NCBI RefSeq assembly: GCF_006337085.1
Contig: NZ_CP040882.1
Location: 1,922,001 to 1,986,000, forward strand
Direction: 5' to 3'
DNA from: Sutterella faecalis
GTDB lineage: Bacteria > Pseudomonadota > Gammaproteobacteria > Burkholderiales > Burkholderiaceae_F
Length of the DNA stretch: 64,000 nt
The notes beneath the pieces are model-generated. The model was not told where the DNA came from, searched no databases, and was given only the letters and a program-made list of their open reading frames with translations. Position 1 is the stretch's first letter. Each line of letters opens with the position of its first letter. The position numbers and the translations under genes are program-made. Shown in pieces: positions 43,172 through 50,938 of the stretch.

Positions 43172-43561
43172 TCAGCGCTTGTTGATGAGACTTTCCGACA
43201 TTTGGGCAAAGGCCCCTTCCAGACGAAGCCGAAGAGCCGGATCGGCAATCGCTTCATTGAGTGCCATACGCATTACGCGCATCCATTCCTGCATCAGCGC
43301 CTGGTCGATGGGAATGGTACGATGCGATTCCCTTAGCATAGGCAGCCCGTGACGCTCTTGATAGAGCGCCGGCCCGCCAAGCCAGCCCGAAAGAAATTCG
43401 CGCATGCGGCTGTCATAACGTTTGATGCCTTCAAGCGTATAAAGCGCTCTCAGCTGTCCGAAGGAAGGATCATCCCTCAATATGCGTACATATGAGGCGA
43501 CAAGCCTTGCAATGCCGTCCTCGCCGCCGATGGCGGCGTAAAGAGAGGACTGTTCAGGCAT
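43172..43561 (-). CDS. Group II truncated haemoglobin (2-on-2 globin)
   Basis: The 129-residue protein fits the trHbO group: SLYAAIGGEDGIARLVASYV start, FLSGWLGGPALYQERHG in the E helix region, and LPMLRESH with the probable proximal His80. The Trp of the G helix (QEWMRVMRMAL) is also typical. Such globins bind O2, NO or sulfide. The gene begins 2 bp after ybgE and so is the last gene of the cytochrome bd operon. That suggests O2 delivery to the oxidase or NO scavenging, which would fit with nitrate reduction by Nap. Confidence 0.9.
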   Translation of the reverse strand: MPEQSSLYAAIGGEDGIARLVASYVRILRDDPSFGQLRALYTLEGIKRYDSRMREFLSGWLGGPALYQERHGLPMLRESHRTIPIDQALMQEWMRVMRMALNEAIADPALRLRLEGAFAQMSESLINKR

Positions 43562-43563
43562 GG

Positions 43564-43887
43564 TCAGTGGAGAAAAACGGCCGCCCCGAAGCCGAGCAGC
43601 AGCGCCCAGCCGACGAGCGGCGAAAAAATACGGCGAATGAGCGGATGACGCGGCACAAAGCCGAAGCCATAGACCCAGAGAATGCTCATGCCGATGAGCA
43701 TGCCGACCAAAAAGCCGTGAGGAACGCCGGCAGCATCATGAGCAATGGCTCGCGGATAAAGAATGACGAGCGCGGCGCATGCAAGGGCGGCGAGAAGTGA
43801 AAGAACTCTCAGAAAAGGAGAACCGCTTTTCTTCTCGCCGGCGCTTCCGGAAATGCGCTCCAGCGGCTTTTCAAGATCAGTCGTCAT
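43564..43887 (-). CDS. ybgE: Cyd operon protein YbgE
   Basis: From ATG 43887 the 107-residue protein has two to three membrane helices and the YbgE-like segment ILWVYGFGFVPRHPLIRRIFSPLVGW. YbgE occurs in cyd operons of many proteobacteria; its role in cytochrome bd assembly or function is unresolved. Its start lies 11 bp inside cydX, so the two are translationally coupled. A longer frame to 43947 would overlap nearly all of cydX and is not supported. Confidence 0.85.
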   Translation of the reverse strand: MTTDLEKPLERISGSAGEKKSGSPFLRVLSLLAALACAALVILYPRAIAHDAAGVPHGFLVGMLIGMSILWVYGFGFVPRHPLIRRIFSPLVGWALLLGFGAAVFLH

Positions 43888-43966
43888 TGCGTGATGCGTA
43901 GCTTTCAAGCGTTGCCGCAAGGAGAACCGCGCAGGAGAGACCTGCAATCCAGTAGAAGTAAGACAT
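43877..43966 (-). CDS. cydX: Cytochrome bd oxidase small subunit CydX
   Basis: A 29-residue protein found by reading the minus strand between cydB and ybgE: MSYFYWIAGLSCAVLLAA then TLESYASRNDD. It is one membrane helix with the conserved Tyr-Trp start and the Glu in A-T-L-E-S that contacts the haem site in the family. AGGAGC provides a good ribosome-binding site. CydX stabilises the CydAB complex. It is below the length that gene finders usually report. Confidence 0.93.
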   Translation of the reverse strand: MSYFYWIAGLSCAVLLAATLESYASRNDD

Positions 43967-44056
43967 CGTGTTGTGCTCCTGATGGGCGAATCCGTCTCAA
44001 TTCCGAACTGCCTTTGTCTAAGACAGTCCGGAAGTTGAAGTCAGAGGCGTTTTCAA

Positions 44057-45196
44057 TTAGTAAAGGGAGTGCGTGTTCTTTTCGATGTACGAAGCATTGA
44101 GCTTGCCGCTCATCACGCGATAGGCCCAGGACGTGTAGAAAACCACGATAGGCAGGAAGATGAGCGTGACAAAAAGCATGATCTCAAGCGTGAGCTGAGA
44201 GCTCGTGCAGTCCCAAATGGTAAGGCCGGCATTGAACATCGTCGAGGACGGCATCACGAACGGGAACATCGAAATGAGCGGTGTGAGAACAATGCCGAGG
44301 ATCGTAACGGACGAGCAGAGGATGGCCGGCCAGATGCGGCCCTTCTTCACGAGCACCGAGCCCAGAAGCGCACCGGCAATGCCGAGCACAGGAATGACCC
44401 AGAGCACCGGCAGAGCGCTGTAGTTGGCAAACCAGGCGCCAGCCTGAACTTCAACCGTCTTCGCAAGCGGATTCGCCGGACCTGCAGGATCAAGACCGGC
44501 GGTGGCGACATAACCGTCAATCCCCATGTAGACCCAGATGCCGCCCAACACAAAGAGTACGGCAGTAAGGATGCCGGCAATGCCGGAAACCTTTACGGCG
44601 CGGTCATGAAGATCGCCTTCCGTACGCAGCGCCAGGTAGTTGGCGCCGTGGAAGACAACCATCAGAAGCGCAAGCACGCCGCAAAGAAGTCCGAACGGAT
44701 TGAGGAGGCCGAAGAAGCTCCCCGTATAAACCGGGCGCATCGTTGCATCAATCTCAAAGGGCACGCCCTGAAGGAGATTGCCGAACGCAACGCCGCAGAT
44801 CACGGGAGGAACGGCCGATCCGATAAAGAGGAGCCAGTCCCAGGACGTGCGCCAGCGGGTGGCGGCCACTTTGCTGCGGTAGTCGAAGGCGAGCGGGCGG
44901 AACATGAGCGCGGCGAGGATGATGAGCATCGCCCAGTAGAAGCCCGAAAACGCCACGGCGTACATCATCGGCCAGGCAGCGAACATGGCGCCGCCGCCCG
45001 TGATGAGCCACACCTGATTGCCGTCCCAGTGCGGGGCGACGGAATTGATCATCACGCGGCGCTCATTGTCGTTCTTGCCGAGGAAAGGCAGCAGTGAGCC
45101 GACGCCCATGTCATGGCCGTCCATCACTGCGAAGCCCGTGAGGAGCACGCCGATGAAGAGCCACCAGATGACTTTCAGAATTTCATAATCGATCAT
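44057..45196 (-). CDS. cydB: Cytochrome bd ubiquinol oxidase subunit II
   Basis: The 379-residue integral membrane protein starts MIDYEILKVIWWLFIGVLLTGFAVMDGHDMGVG, the usual CydB opening with the conserved Asp, His-Asp-Met and Gly residues. It has HWDGNQVWLITGGGAMFAAWP near residue 55 and about eight to nine helices. CydB is the structural partner of CydA and lines the proton and O2 paths. It follows cydA by 18 bp. Confidence 0.96.
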   Translation of the reverse strand: MIDYEILKVIWWLFIGVLLTGFAVMDGHDMGVGSLLPFLGKNDNERRVMINSVAPHWDGNQVWLITGGGAMFAAWPMMYAVAFSGFYWAMLIILAALMFRPLAFDYRSKVAATRWRTSWDWLLFIGSAVPPVICGVAFGNLLQGVPFEIDATMRPVYTGSFFGLLNPFGLLCGVLALLMVVFHGANYLALRTEGDLHDRAVKVSGIAGILTAVLFVLGGIWVYMGIDGYVATAGLDPAGPANPLAKTVEVQAGAWFANYSALPVLWVIPVLGIAGALLGSVLVKKGRIWPAILCSSVTILGIVLTPLISMFPFVMPSSTMFNAGLTIWDCTSSQLTLEIMLFVTLIFLPIVVFYTSWAYRVMSGKLNASYIEKNTHSLY

Positions 45197-45214
45197 TTTG
45201 TCAATGCTCCCGGG

Positions 45215-46765
45215 TTACTTCTGCTCGAAGTGATAGCGGCCGGTGCCGAGCGAGCTCGGACCCTTGCGGCTGAAGCGGATCATCAGCCACATTTCGGCGA
45301 TGAGCATGAGCGTATAGAGAACAACGAAGCCGAGGATCGAACCGATCAGGTCGCCCGTCGAGAGCGAGGAAACAGACAGGTGCGTCGGCAGGATGTTGTA
45401 AATCGTCCAGGGCTGGCGGCCGTATTCAGCAACGAACCAGCCGGCCTCGCAGGCGATCCAGGGCAGCGGGAGCGCAAGGAGCGTGAGGCGCAGGTAGAGC
45501 GGCTGATTCTGAAGGGTCTTCTTCATGGAGAAGACAAGGCCGAGCACGAAGATCAGCGCCATGCCGAGGCCGCAGCTGATCATCAGCCTGAAGCTCCAGA
45601 ACATCGGCGCAACCTGAGGCGTCGTATCCTGAGCGGCCTGCTTGATCATTTCCGGGGTGGCCTGGGTGACGTCTTCGGTGTAGCGCTTCAGAAGAAGGCC
45701 AAAGCCGAGGTCGGGCTGGAGCGCCTTGAATTCAGTGCGCAGTGCTTCGTTTTTCGGATCCTTGCGGAGCGCTTCCAGAGTCGCAACGGCTTTCTGGCCA
45801 TTCTTGATGCGCTCTTCAGCCTGGGCTTCAAGCTGCTTGATGCCCGGAATTTCCGTGGAAAGCGAACGCGTGCCCATCAGGCCGAACACCCAGGGAATGC
45901 TGATTTCCATGGCGTTTTTCTGTTCAGCTTCATTGGGGATCGCAAACAGCGTGAGCGGAGCCGGAGCCTCATGGGTATCCCACGTGGCTTCCATGGCGGC
46001 AATCTTGGTGGGCTGATCGCGCGTCACGAGGAAGCCCGATTCGTCGCCCATGTGGATCGTAAGAATGCTTGAAACGATGCCGAATGCAGCGGCGAGGCGG
46101 AAGGACGAAGCTGCAAACTTGACGTCCTGGCGCTTGAGGAGGTAGTAGGCCGAAACAGCCATCACGAACATGGCGCCCGTCATGTAGCCGCCGGCAACCG
46201 TGTGGACGAACTTAGCCTGCGCCCATTCGCTCGTGAAGACGGCCCAGAAGTTGGTCATCTCCATGCGCATGGTTTCGAAATTGAATTCCGCGCCGGTGGG
46301 GTGCATCATCCAGCCGTTGGCGACGAGAATCCAGAGTGCGGAGAGGTTTGAGCCCAGGGCCATCATGATCGTGGCAAAAAGGTGCTTACCTTTTGACAGG
46401 CGATCCCAGCCGAAAAAGAAGAGGCCGATGAAGGTCGACTCAAGGAAGAAGGCCATCAGGCCTTCAATGGCGAGCGGTGCGCCGAAAATATCGCCTACAT
46501 AGTGAGAGTAGTAGGCCCAGTTCGTGCCGAACTGGAATTCCATCGTAATGCCGGTAGCGACGCCGAGAGCGAAGTTGATGCCGAAGAGCTTGCCCCAGAA
46601 GCGGGTCATGTCCTTGTACATCTCTTTGCCCGTGAGGACATACGTCACTTCCATGACCACCAGCAGGAACGACAGTCCCAGCGTAAGTGGCACAAAAATG
46701 AAGTGGTACATCGCGGTCAACGCAAACTGCAGGCGTGACAGGTCAACAAGATCAGTTGAGATCAC
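45215..46765 (-). CDS. cydA: Cytochrome bd ubiquinol oxidase subunit I
   Basis: CydA holds haems b558, b595 and d, and reduces O2 to water with quinol, with very high O2 affinity. The 516 residues include LSRLQFALTAMYHFIFVPLTLG with the haem ligand His, the quinol-loop signature GDESGFLVTRDQPTKIAAMEA, KFVHTV, and the GRQPWTIY motif. The Q loop is long (about 140 residues between helices), the E. coli-type L subfamily. The start is GTG 46765 with AGGAG 7 nt upstream; no ATG fits the family start better. Confidence 0.96.
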   Translation of the reverse strand: MISTDLVDLSRLQFALTAMYHFIFVPLTLGLSFLLVVMEVTYVLTGKEMYKDMTRFWGKLFGINFALGVATGITMEFQFGTNWAYYSHYVGDIFGAPLAIEGLMAFFLESTFIGLFFFGWDRLSKGKHLFATIMMALGSNLSALWILVANGWMMHPTGAEFNFETMRMEMTNFWAVFTSEWAQAKFVHTVAGGYMTGAMFVMAVSAYYLLKRQDVKFAASSFRLAAAFGIVSSILTIHMGDESGFLVTRDQPTKIAAMEATWDTHEAPAPLTLFAIPNEAEQKNAMEISIPWVFGLMGTRSLSTEIPGIKQLEAQAEERIKNGQKAVATLEALRKDPKNEALRTEFKALQPDLGFGLLLKRYTEDVTQATPEMIKQAAQDTTPQVAPMFWSFRLMISCGLGMALIFVLGLVFSMKKTLQNQPLYLRLTLLALPLPWIACEAGWFVAEYGRQPWTIYNILPTHLSVSSLSTGDLIGSILGFVVLYTLMLIAEMWLMIRFSRKGPSSLGTGRYHFEQK

Positions 46766-46795
46766 TTGAGACTCCTGATGTGGTTTTGAGAGTTG

Positions 46796-46990
46796 TTAGC
46801 GGGGTTCCGAGGTTGCCGCCGGAGCGCCGAGAAGCGCATCGCCCATCTTCTGCGGAGTGACATCAGTCCGGTGTTCAGGACTGAAAAACAGGTACCAAAG
46901 ACAGAAAATGAGGAAGAGCTTGACCGCGACGACCAGAATGATTTCGGCAAGAAGTCCGGGGCGCCGGCGGCGGTCTGTGGTGTTGTCCAT
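46796..46990 (-). CDS. cydP: Cytochrome oxidase putative small subunit CydP
   Basis: The 64-residue protein has a basic N terminus (TDRRRRPGLLAEI), one membrane helix (about residues 14-37, LVVAVKLFLIFCLWYLFF) and a short polar tail with FSPEHR and the T-P-Q-K motif. This is the CydP pattern found just upstream of cydA in several beta- and gammaproteobacteria. It is the first gene of the operon, 30 bp before cydA. Its precise role is unproven; a structural or assembly subunit is presumed. Confidence 0.85.
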   Translation of the reverse strand: MDNTTDRRRRPGLLAEIILVVAVKLFLIFCLWYLFFSPEHRTDVTPQKMGDALLGAPAATSEPR

Positions 46991-47106
46991 CAGTTGCTCC
47001 GATTAATTTCGCTGAAAGCGGCTTTTTCGTGCCTACATCTTAATGAGCGCGTTAGGGGAACTCCTATCTCAGCCGCCTTTCGTTTACGGCTTGACGGTGT
47101 TAAATG

Positions 47107-47153
47107 GAACTGTCAGACTGCCAAAGTTAAAATTTGGCAGATTTTGGCAGTTC
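47107..47153. promoter_or_regulatory. Nested inverted repeat (TTTGGCAG boxes) in the cyd-regulator intergenic region
   Basis: CTGCCAAA (47118-47125) and TTTGGCAG (47133-47140) form an exact inverted repeat with a 7-bp spacer. A third copy, TTTGGCAG (47143-47150), follows 2 bp later. GAACTG (47107-47112) and CAGTTC (47148-47153) extend the symmetry outward to 47 bp. It ends 3 bp before the regulator ATG at 47157 and about 120-160 bp before the divergent cydP start. The placement suggests an operator for autoregulation and possibly for cyd control. Confidence 0.65.
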
Positions 47154-47156
47154 AAA

Positions 47157-48437
47157 ATGGCAGTAAATGCTGAATTTCAGGGCATTCTTGATGCTCTTGA
47201 AGATCCGAGGCTTCTTGTGAGATCGGATTACACCGTTGCTTATGCGAATCGTGCTTTCCGGCAAAGGTTCGGCATTGATGACTTTGAAGGACGCAAATGC
47301 CATGAGCTGGTCTTTCATGATCTCAATCCCTGCGGGAGCTGCGGGCGGATTTGTCCAATGGACAAATCCGTCTTTTCCCGCCAGGTGGAGCGAGCCCTCG
47401 AAAGGGAACTTGTGCCCGGAGGCGAACGCTTCCTCGAGTTGGAATCGGTACCCGTGGCTGCCGCGGACGGCAGTCCTGTCTACTTTATGGAGCGCATCCG
47501 CATTCGTGATGATGCGCAAAACGCGGCGCTCCGTGAGGGTATTGTTTCCCGCAGTCCGGCAACAAGGCGTGTACTCAACGCTATTGCCCGTGTGGCAGCC
47601 CTTAATGTACCGGTGCTTTTCTGCGGTCCCGGAGGATGCGGAAAACAGAGCTTCACTCGGTTTCTGCATGAGAATTCCCGACGTGCCGTCAATGCGCTCG
47701 TTAAGCTCGACTGCACCGCACTCACGGATGAGAGATTTGAGGACGAGCTGCTCGGCAGGCCGGCAAAGCTTGGCGGATCGCGTACGGGCGGACTCGCATC
47801 CCGCCCGGGCGGAACGCTCTACTTTGATGAAGTATCTGCGCTTACTCCTGGCCTTCAGCGGCGTTTGCTGACGCTTCTGGAGTCCGGATTCGTGCGTGAA
47901 GCCGGAAGCGCGCAGAGTGTTGCGCTCGATTGGCGTGTTGTATGTTCGACCAATGCCAAAGACCCGGATAGGCTTGTGGAGTCGGGCGTGCTTCGCGAGG
48001 ATTTGTGGCTCAGGCTCTGCGTTGCGCGCATTGATGTACCGCCATTGAAGGAGCGGCGGGAAGATATTGGCGAGCTTGCAGAACTCATTCTTCGTCGCAC
48101 AGGAGACGGCGAATCCGCTGAAATTTCCCCTGAAGTTCTGGCCGTGCTTCTCAAGCGCAGCTGGCCGGGCAATATTCGGGAGCTTGAATGTGCGCTCATG
48201 CGCGCGCAGCTTCTTGCCGGCGGGGGGAAAATTCGACCTGCTGATCTTGAGGCTGCGCGCTACTCCGAGCTTTCCGCTGATGACGTCTGCGGCGATACGC
48301 TTTTGGAAGAAGAGTCGCGCTGGCGGGGAACCCGCGCAGGACTGGCCCGACGAATGGGGTTGTCCGAGCGCACGCTTTACCGCAGGCTTCAGGAAGCGAG
48401 AGAACTACAGCAAAAGAAGGAGACAGAAGAAAAATGA
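47157..48437 (+). CDS. PAS / AAA+ / Fis-HTH transcriptional regulator with a four-Cys PAS domain and no GAFTGA loop
   Basis: The 426-residue protein has an N-terminal PAS domain (about 5-120) with Cys48, Cys59, Cys62 and Cys66 in the pattern C-x10-C-x2-C-x3-C. An AAA+ domain has Walker A CGPGGCGKQ (157-163), Walker B GGTLYFDEVSAL, REDLWLRL and WPGNIRELE. A Fis-type HTH lies at about 395-420 (GLARRMGLSERTLYRRLQE). Where sigma-54 activators have GAFTGA, this reads LLGRPAKLGGSRTGGLAS, so sigma-54 contact is unlikely and a sigma-70 TyrR/HupR-like mode is probable. The cysteines suggest redox or Fe-S sensing. It is divergent from the cyd operon. ATG 47157 is chosen over 47043 because the operator precedes it. 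Confidence 0.85.
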   Translation: MAVNAEFQGILDALEDPRLLVRSDYTVAYANRAFRQRFGIDDFEGRKCHELVFHDLNPCGSCGRICPMDKSVFSRQVERALERELVPGGERFLELESVPVAAADGSPVYFMERIRIRDDAQNAALREGIVSRSPATRRVLNAIARVAALNVPVLFCGPGGCGKQSFTRFLHENSRRAVNALVKLDCTALTDERFEDELLGRPAKLGGSRTGGLASRPGGTLYFDEVSALTPGLQRRLLTLLESGFVREAGSAQSVALDWRVVCSTNAKDPDRLVESGVLREDLWLRLCVARIDVPPLKERREDIGELAELILRRTGDGESAEISPEVLAVLLKRSWPGNIRELECALMRAQLLAGGGKIRPADLEAARYSELSADDVCGDTLLEEESRWRGTRAGLARRMGLSERTLYRRLQEARELQQKKETEEK

Positions 48438-49351
48438 CCGCGTCGATGAGGCCTGAGGAGCGGCTTTTCTTTCGGCTGACCGAAGGAGAGGAGCGCATTG
48501 GCATCTCAAGAGGCGAGGCGGCAATTGCTGCTGCGCTCGCACGGGCAAGAAAAACCGCTAAAGGACTGCTGATTCTTGTGCACGGCGCAGCTTCCAACGC
48601 TTCGCGCTGGGAGGAATTCGTAGAAAAAACGAAGCTCCGGGACAGCTGGGATATTCTGCGATTTGATCTTCGCGGTCACGGCGCAAGCCCTTCTCGTACT
48701 GCCGGAACCCTTGAAGCGCATGCAGGAGATATTGCTGCCCTCATGGATCGAGTCGGACGCAAACGGGCTGTGATCCTCGGTCATAGTCTGGGCGCTGCAG
48801 TGGCAATGAATTTTGCTCAAAGATATCCCGAGCGTGTTGAAGGGCTTATCCTGCTCGACCCGTTGCTGTCGAATTGTCTGACGCCTAAGGCCATTGAAAT
48901 GCGAAGGAAGCGCTGGATGCCGGCTCTTCTTGAAAAAATCGGCATTGTTTCCCGGGAGCTTCATCTGCAGCGGCGATTGCCGCCATACAACCTCCGCAAG
49001 GGGGATGAGGCTGCGCGTCTCAAGATTGCTGAAGGCGGAGAGGCGCTTGAAGCCTTTGTGAAGGAGTATTCCTCGCCCTGGCGCGATCTCGGACATATCC
49101 ACATGGCGGATTACGGACGGGATTTGCTGGAGGTCGGCCGCCCAAGCCCGGAGCTTGCCAGGCTTAGGGAACCGGTGCTCATTATCGGTGCTTCCTCAGG
49201 GAGCTACACGGACCCAGAGGCGATGCGTCGGGAAGCTCAGGCACTTCATGACGGGGAGTTTGTGCTGCTCAGGTGCCGGCATTGGCCGGTAACGGAATGT
49301 CTTCAGGATCTGATGGCAGTCGTGGAAGACTGGATGCAGCGTCATTTCTAA
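48434..49351 (+). CDS. Alpha/beta-fold hydrolase
   Basis: The 305-residue protein has an alpha/beta hydrolase core: oxyanion-hole motif LVHGAASNASRWEEF, the RFDLRGHGAS strand, the nucleophile elbow GHSLG with Ser118, and a C-terminal RHWPV with the probable catalytic His. A helical cap lies between about 150 and 230. The substrate is unknown; esters or C-C bond hydrolases are possible. It overlaps the upstream regulator stop by 4 bp (ATGA), so the two are an operon. Confidence 0.85.
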   Translation: MTASMRPEERLFFRLTEGEERIGISRGEAAIAAALARARKTAKGLLILVHGAASNASRWEEFVEKTKLRDSWDILRFDLRGHGASPSRTAGTLEAHAGDIAALMDRVGRKRAVILGHSLGAAVAMNFAQRYPERVEGLILLDPLLSNCLTPKAIEMRRKRWMPALLEKIGIVSRELHLQRRLPPYNLRKGDEAARLKIAEGGEALEAFVKEYSSPWRDLGHIHMADYGRDLLEVGRPSPELARLREPVLIIGASSGSYTDPEAMRREAQALHDGEFVLLRCRHWPVTECLQDLMAVVEDWMQRHF

Positions 49352-49360
49352 GCAATAAAG

Positions 49361-49395
49361 AAAAAGCCGCCGAGATTTCCCTCGAGCGGCTTTTT
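49361..49395. terminator. Terminator after the hydrolase gene
   Basis: AAAAAGCCGC (49361-49370) pairs with GCGGCTTTTT (49386-49395), and an inner CGAG/CTCG continues the stem. It also serves the convergent gene at 49412. Confidence 0.88.
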
Positions 49396-49411
49396 CAAGT
49401 GCCAAATTCAA

Positions 49412-49921
49412 TTACTTGGCGGCAGGTTCGCCTGCCGGGGCCTCACCGGCTCCTTCCTCATCGTGGTTGACGACGATGCGCACGATGGGAGGCGCAACAG
49501 CTGCGTCTTCTTCTCGAATGCCCCAGACCTCCAGAAGCTCGCTCTGAGACGGCATCTCGCTTGCCGGTCTCGCGCGGCGAAGCTTGAGCGAATTGCGGAC
49601 GACGGTTTCCACAACATCGAGCGGCAGGCAGTTCAGATCCTTGAACTCGATTGAGCGATGCTCAGTATCAAGTCCCTTCCAGCGTTCCTCATTGCCGGCA
49701 GCGGCGTCTTTTTCTGCGTAATAGAGGATGAGAGACTTCTCATGAGATTTGACGGCAAAAATGGGTCCGTCTAGCTCATAGAAGGCAAGACCGAAGCGCA
49801 TGCTTTCACGCACGCCTCGGGCGGAGCGTCGGATCATGCTGCAGACTCTGGCCATTGCAACGCGGCGATCGTTGGGCAGACTCTGGAGATAGCCTCCCAC
49901 CGTGGTGGCTGCAGGTACCAT
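49412..49921 (-). CDS. DUF1801 (YdhG-like) domain protein
   Basis: From ATG 49921 the product is 169 residues. It has the YdhG/DUF1801 pattern: VGGYLQSLPNDRRVAMARVCSMIRR, ESMRFGLAFYELDGPIFAVKSHEKSLILYYAE, and a C-terminal helix-rich segment. Some members have been called iron chaperone-like, but no function is established. The last ~25 residues are Ala/Glu/Pro-rich low complexity (EEGAGEAPAGEPAAK). Monocistronic as far as I can see. An upstream start at 49978 would add MRALFGSPKPIF, which does not fit the family. Confidence 0.75.
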   Translation of the reverse strand: MVPAATTVGGYLQSLPNDRRVAMARVCSMIRRSARGVRESMRFGLAFYELDGPIFAVKSHEKSLILYYAEKDAAAGNEERWKGLDTEHRSIEFKDLNCLPLDVVETVVRNSLKLRRARPASEMPSQSELLEVWGIREEDAAVAPPIVRIVVNHDEEGAGEAPAGEPAAK

Positions 49922-50048
49922 GACTACTTTTCCCCCTAATAAAAATATAGGCTTCGGGCTCCCAAAGAGAGCTCGCAAGCCGCAAGAGAACTAATTTTAG
50001 CAAACCGGACGGGGGCTTTCCCGACGGAAGCAGTCAGGTTTTTGTTTC

Positions 50049-50531
50049 TTAACGGTAAAACACATAGCGTGCGCGAAATGGCACCCGAAGATACTGTCCT
50101 CTTTGCGACGCGGTGCAGGTGACGAGCGGCATGCCTCCGGAAGGTTGTCGACGGGCAATGTAGCGAATGCCTTCAAGCATCCCGTGGCCTTCGGATTGGG
50201 CGGAAAAAACTGCTGTTCTTAGATCCCGGGGAGAGGTCTGTTCGCCCTGACTGATGATTTTTGCGTGGAGTGCGGATCCGTCGCGGGCAGTAATGCCAAA
50301 ATTCGGCTGCAGTACAGCCTGGCGTCGCCCGTCGTCATTCAGAAGTTCTCCTTCCGTTTGTACGAAATTCCAGAAAAAACCATCAGAATCATAAGAGCAT
50401 TGGAATACCATCCGACCGCGTGCTTCCCAGGAATAGACGGCGGTAGCGTCTTTAAGCGGATCGGGAGCGAATTGAATGGAAGTGCAGCTCGCAAGGAAAA
50501 AGAGAGCCAGCAGGGCGGAAAGGGCACGCAT
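50049..50531 (-). CDS. Putative outer-membrane lipoprotein (DUF3455-like)
   Basis: The 160-residue precursor has a lipoprotein signal peptide with lipobox LASC (Cys16). The mature part, with AVYSWEARGRMVFQCSYDSDGFFWNFVQTEGELLNDDG, GSALHAKII and the C-terminal RVPFRARYVFYR, resembles DUF3455 proteins, which have a beta-rich fold and no known function. Confidence in the family is moderate. It is on the same strand as, and 127 bp upstream of, the DUF1801-like gene. Confidence 0.7.
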   Translation of the reverse strand: MRALSALLALFFLASCTSIQFAPDPLKDATAVYSWEARGRMVFQCSYDSDGFFWNFVQTEGELLNDDGRRQAVLQPNFGITARDGSALHAKIISQGEQTSPRDLRTAVFSAQSEGHGMLEGIRYIARRQPSGGMPLVTCTASQRGQYLRVPFRARYVFYR

Positions 50532-50938
50532 AAGGATGTTTCAGAGAACGACGGCGATTCTGAAAGTCTAGCGGCAGCATGGGCAAAGCGCTGCTCAGGG
50601 AAATGTGTTCTTTGGAAAAAGCATCGCGAAATCTTCGCTAATCTTGCTAGAGTGGAACTCTAAAAACAATTTCAAAGAACCCGCTCTGCCGGGAGCATCC
50701 AGACCCGGTGTCGCTGACGGCATATTCGGACAGCGCAAGTGCTTCAGACAGAGCCAACCCGGCCGGACCCCCGGTTGCGACAGTTTTATTGCACATGCCT
50801 TCAAAGAGAGGCAGTAAAAGGACTGCGAAACCTCGGACGGGGCATAGAGAGATGCTTCGGGCAGATAAATTTCTGTCGGAGATTTCGGCTCAGCTTCGTC
50901 CGCGTGTTCGGCCTCTTTTCCGTAAAGAGGGATCCGAA
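50532..50938. other. Gap between the lipoprotein gene and the 2-oxoacid oxidoreductase operon
   Basis: About 400 bp without a convincing gene. A frame is open from 50708 into the oxidoreductase gamma gene, but its residues do not resemble the family. It holds the perfect palindrome TAGAGT-GGA-ACTCTA (50648-50662), a possible operator or hairpin. I could not place a promoter with confidence. Confidence 0.4.

Noticed and set aside
47135..47150. Sigma-54 -24/-12 promoter at TGGCAG...TGGCAG
   Set aside because: The GG-GC spacing is one base too short and TTGC is lacking; the repeats are better explained as an operator.
47043..47156. N-terminal extension of the PAS/AAA+ regulator from ATG 47043
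   Set aside because: The added 38 residues do not look like part of a PAS domain and the stretch contains the nested inverted repeat.
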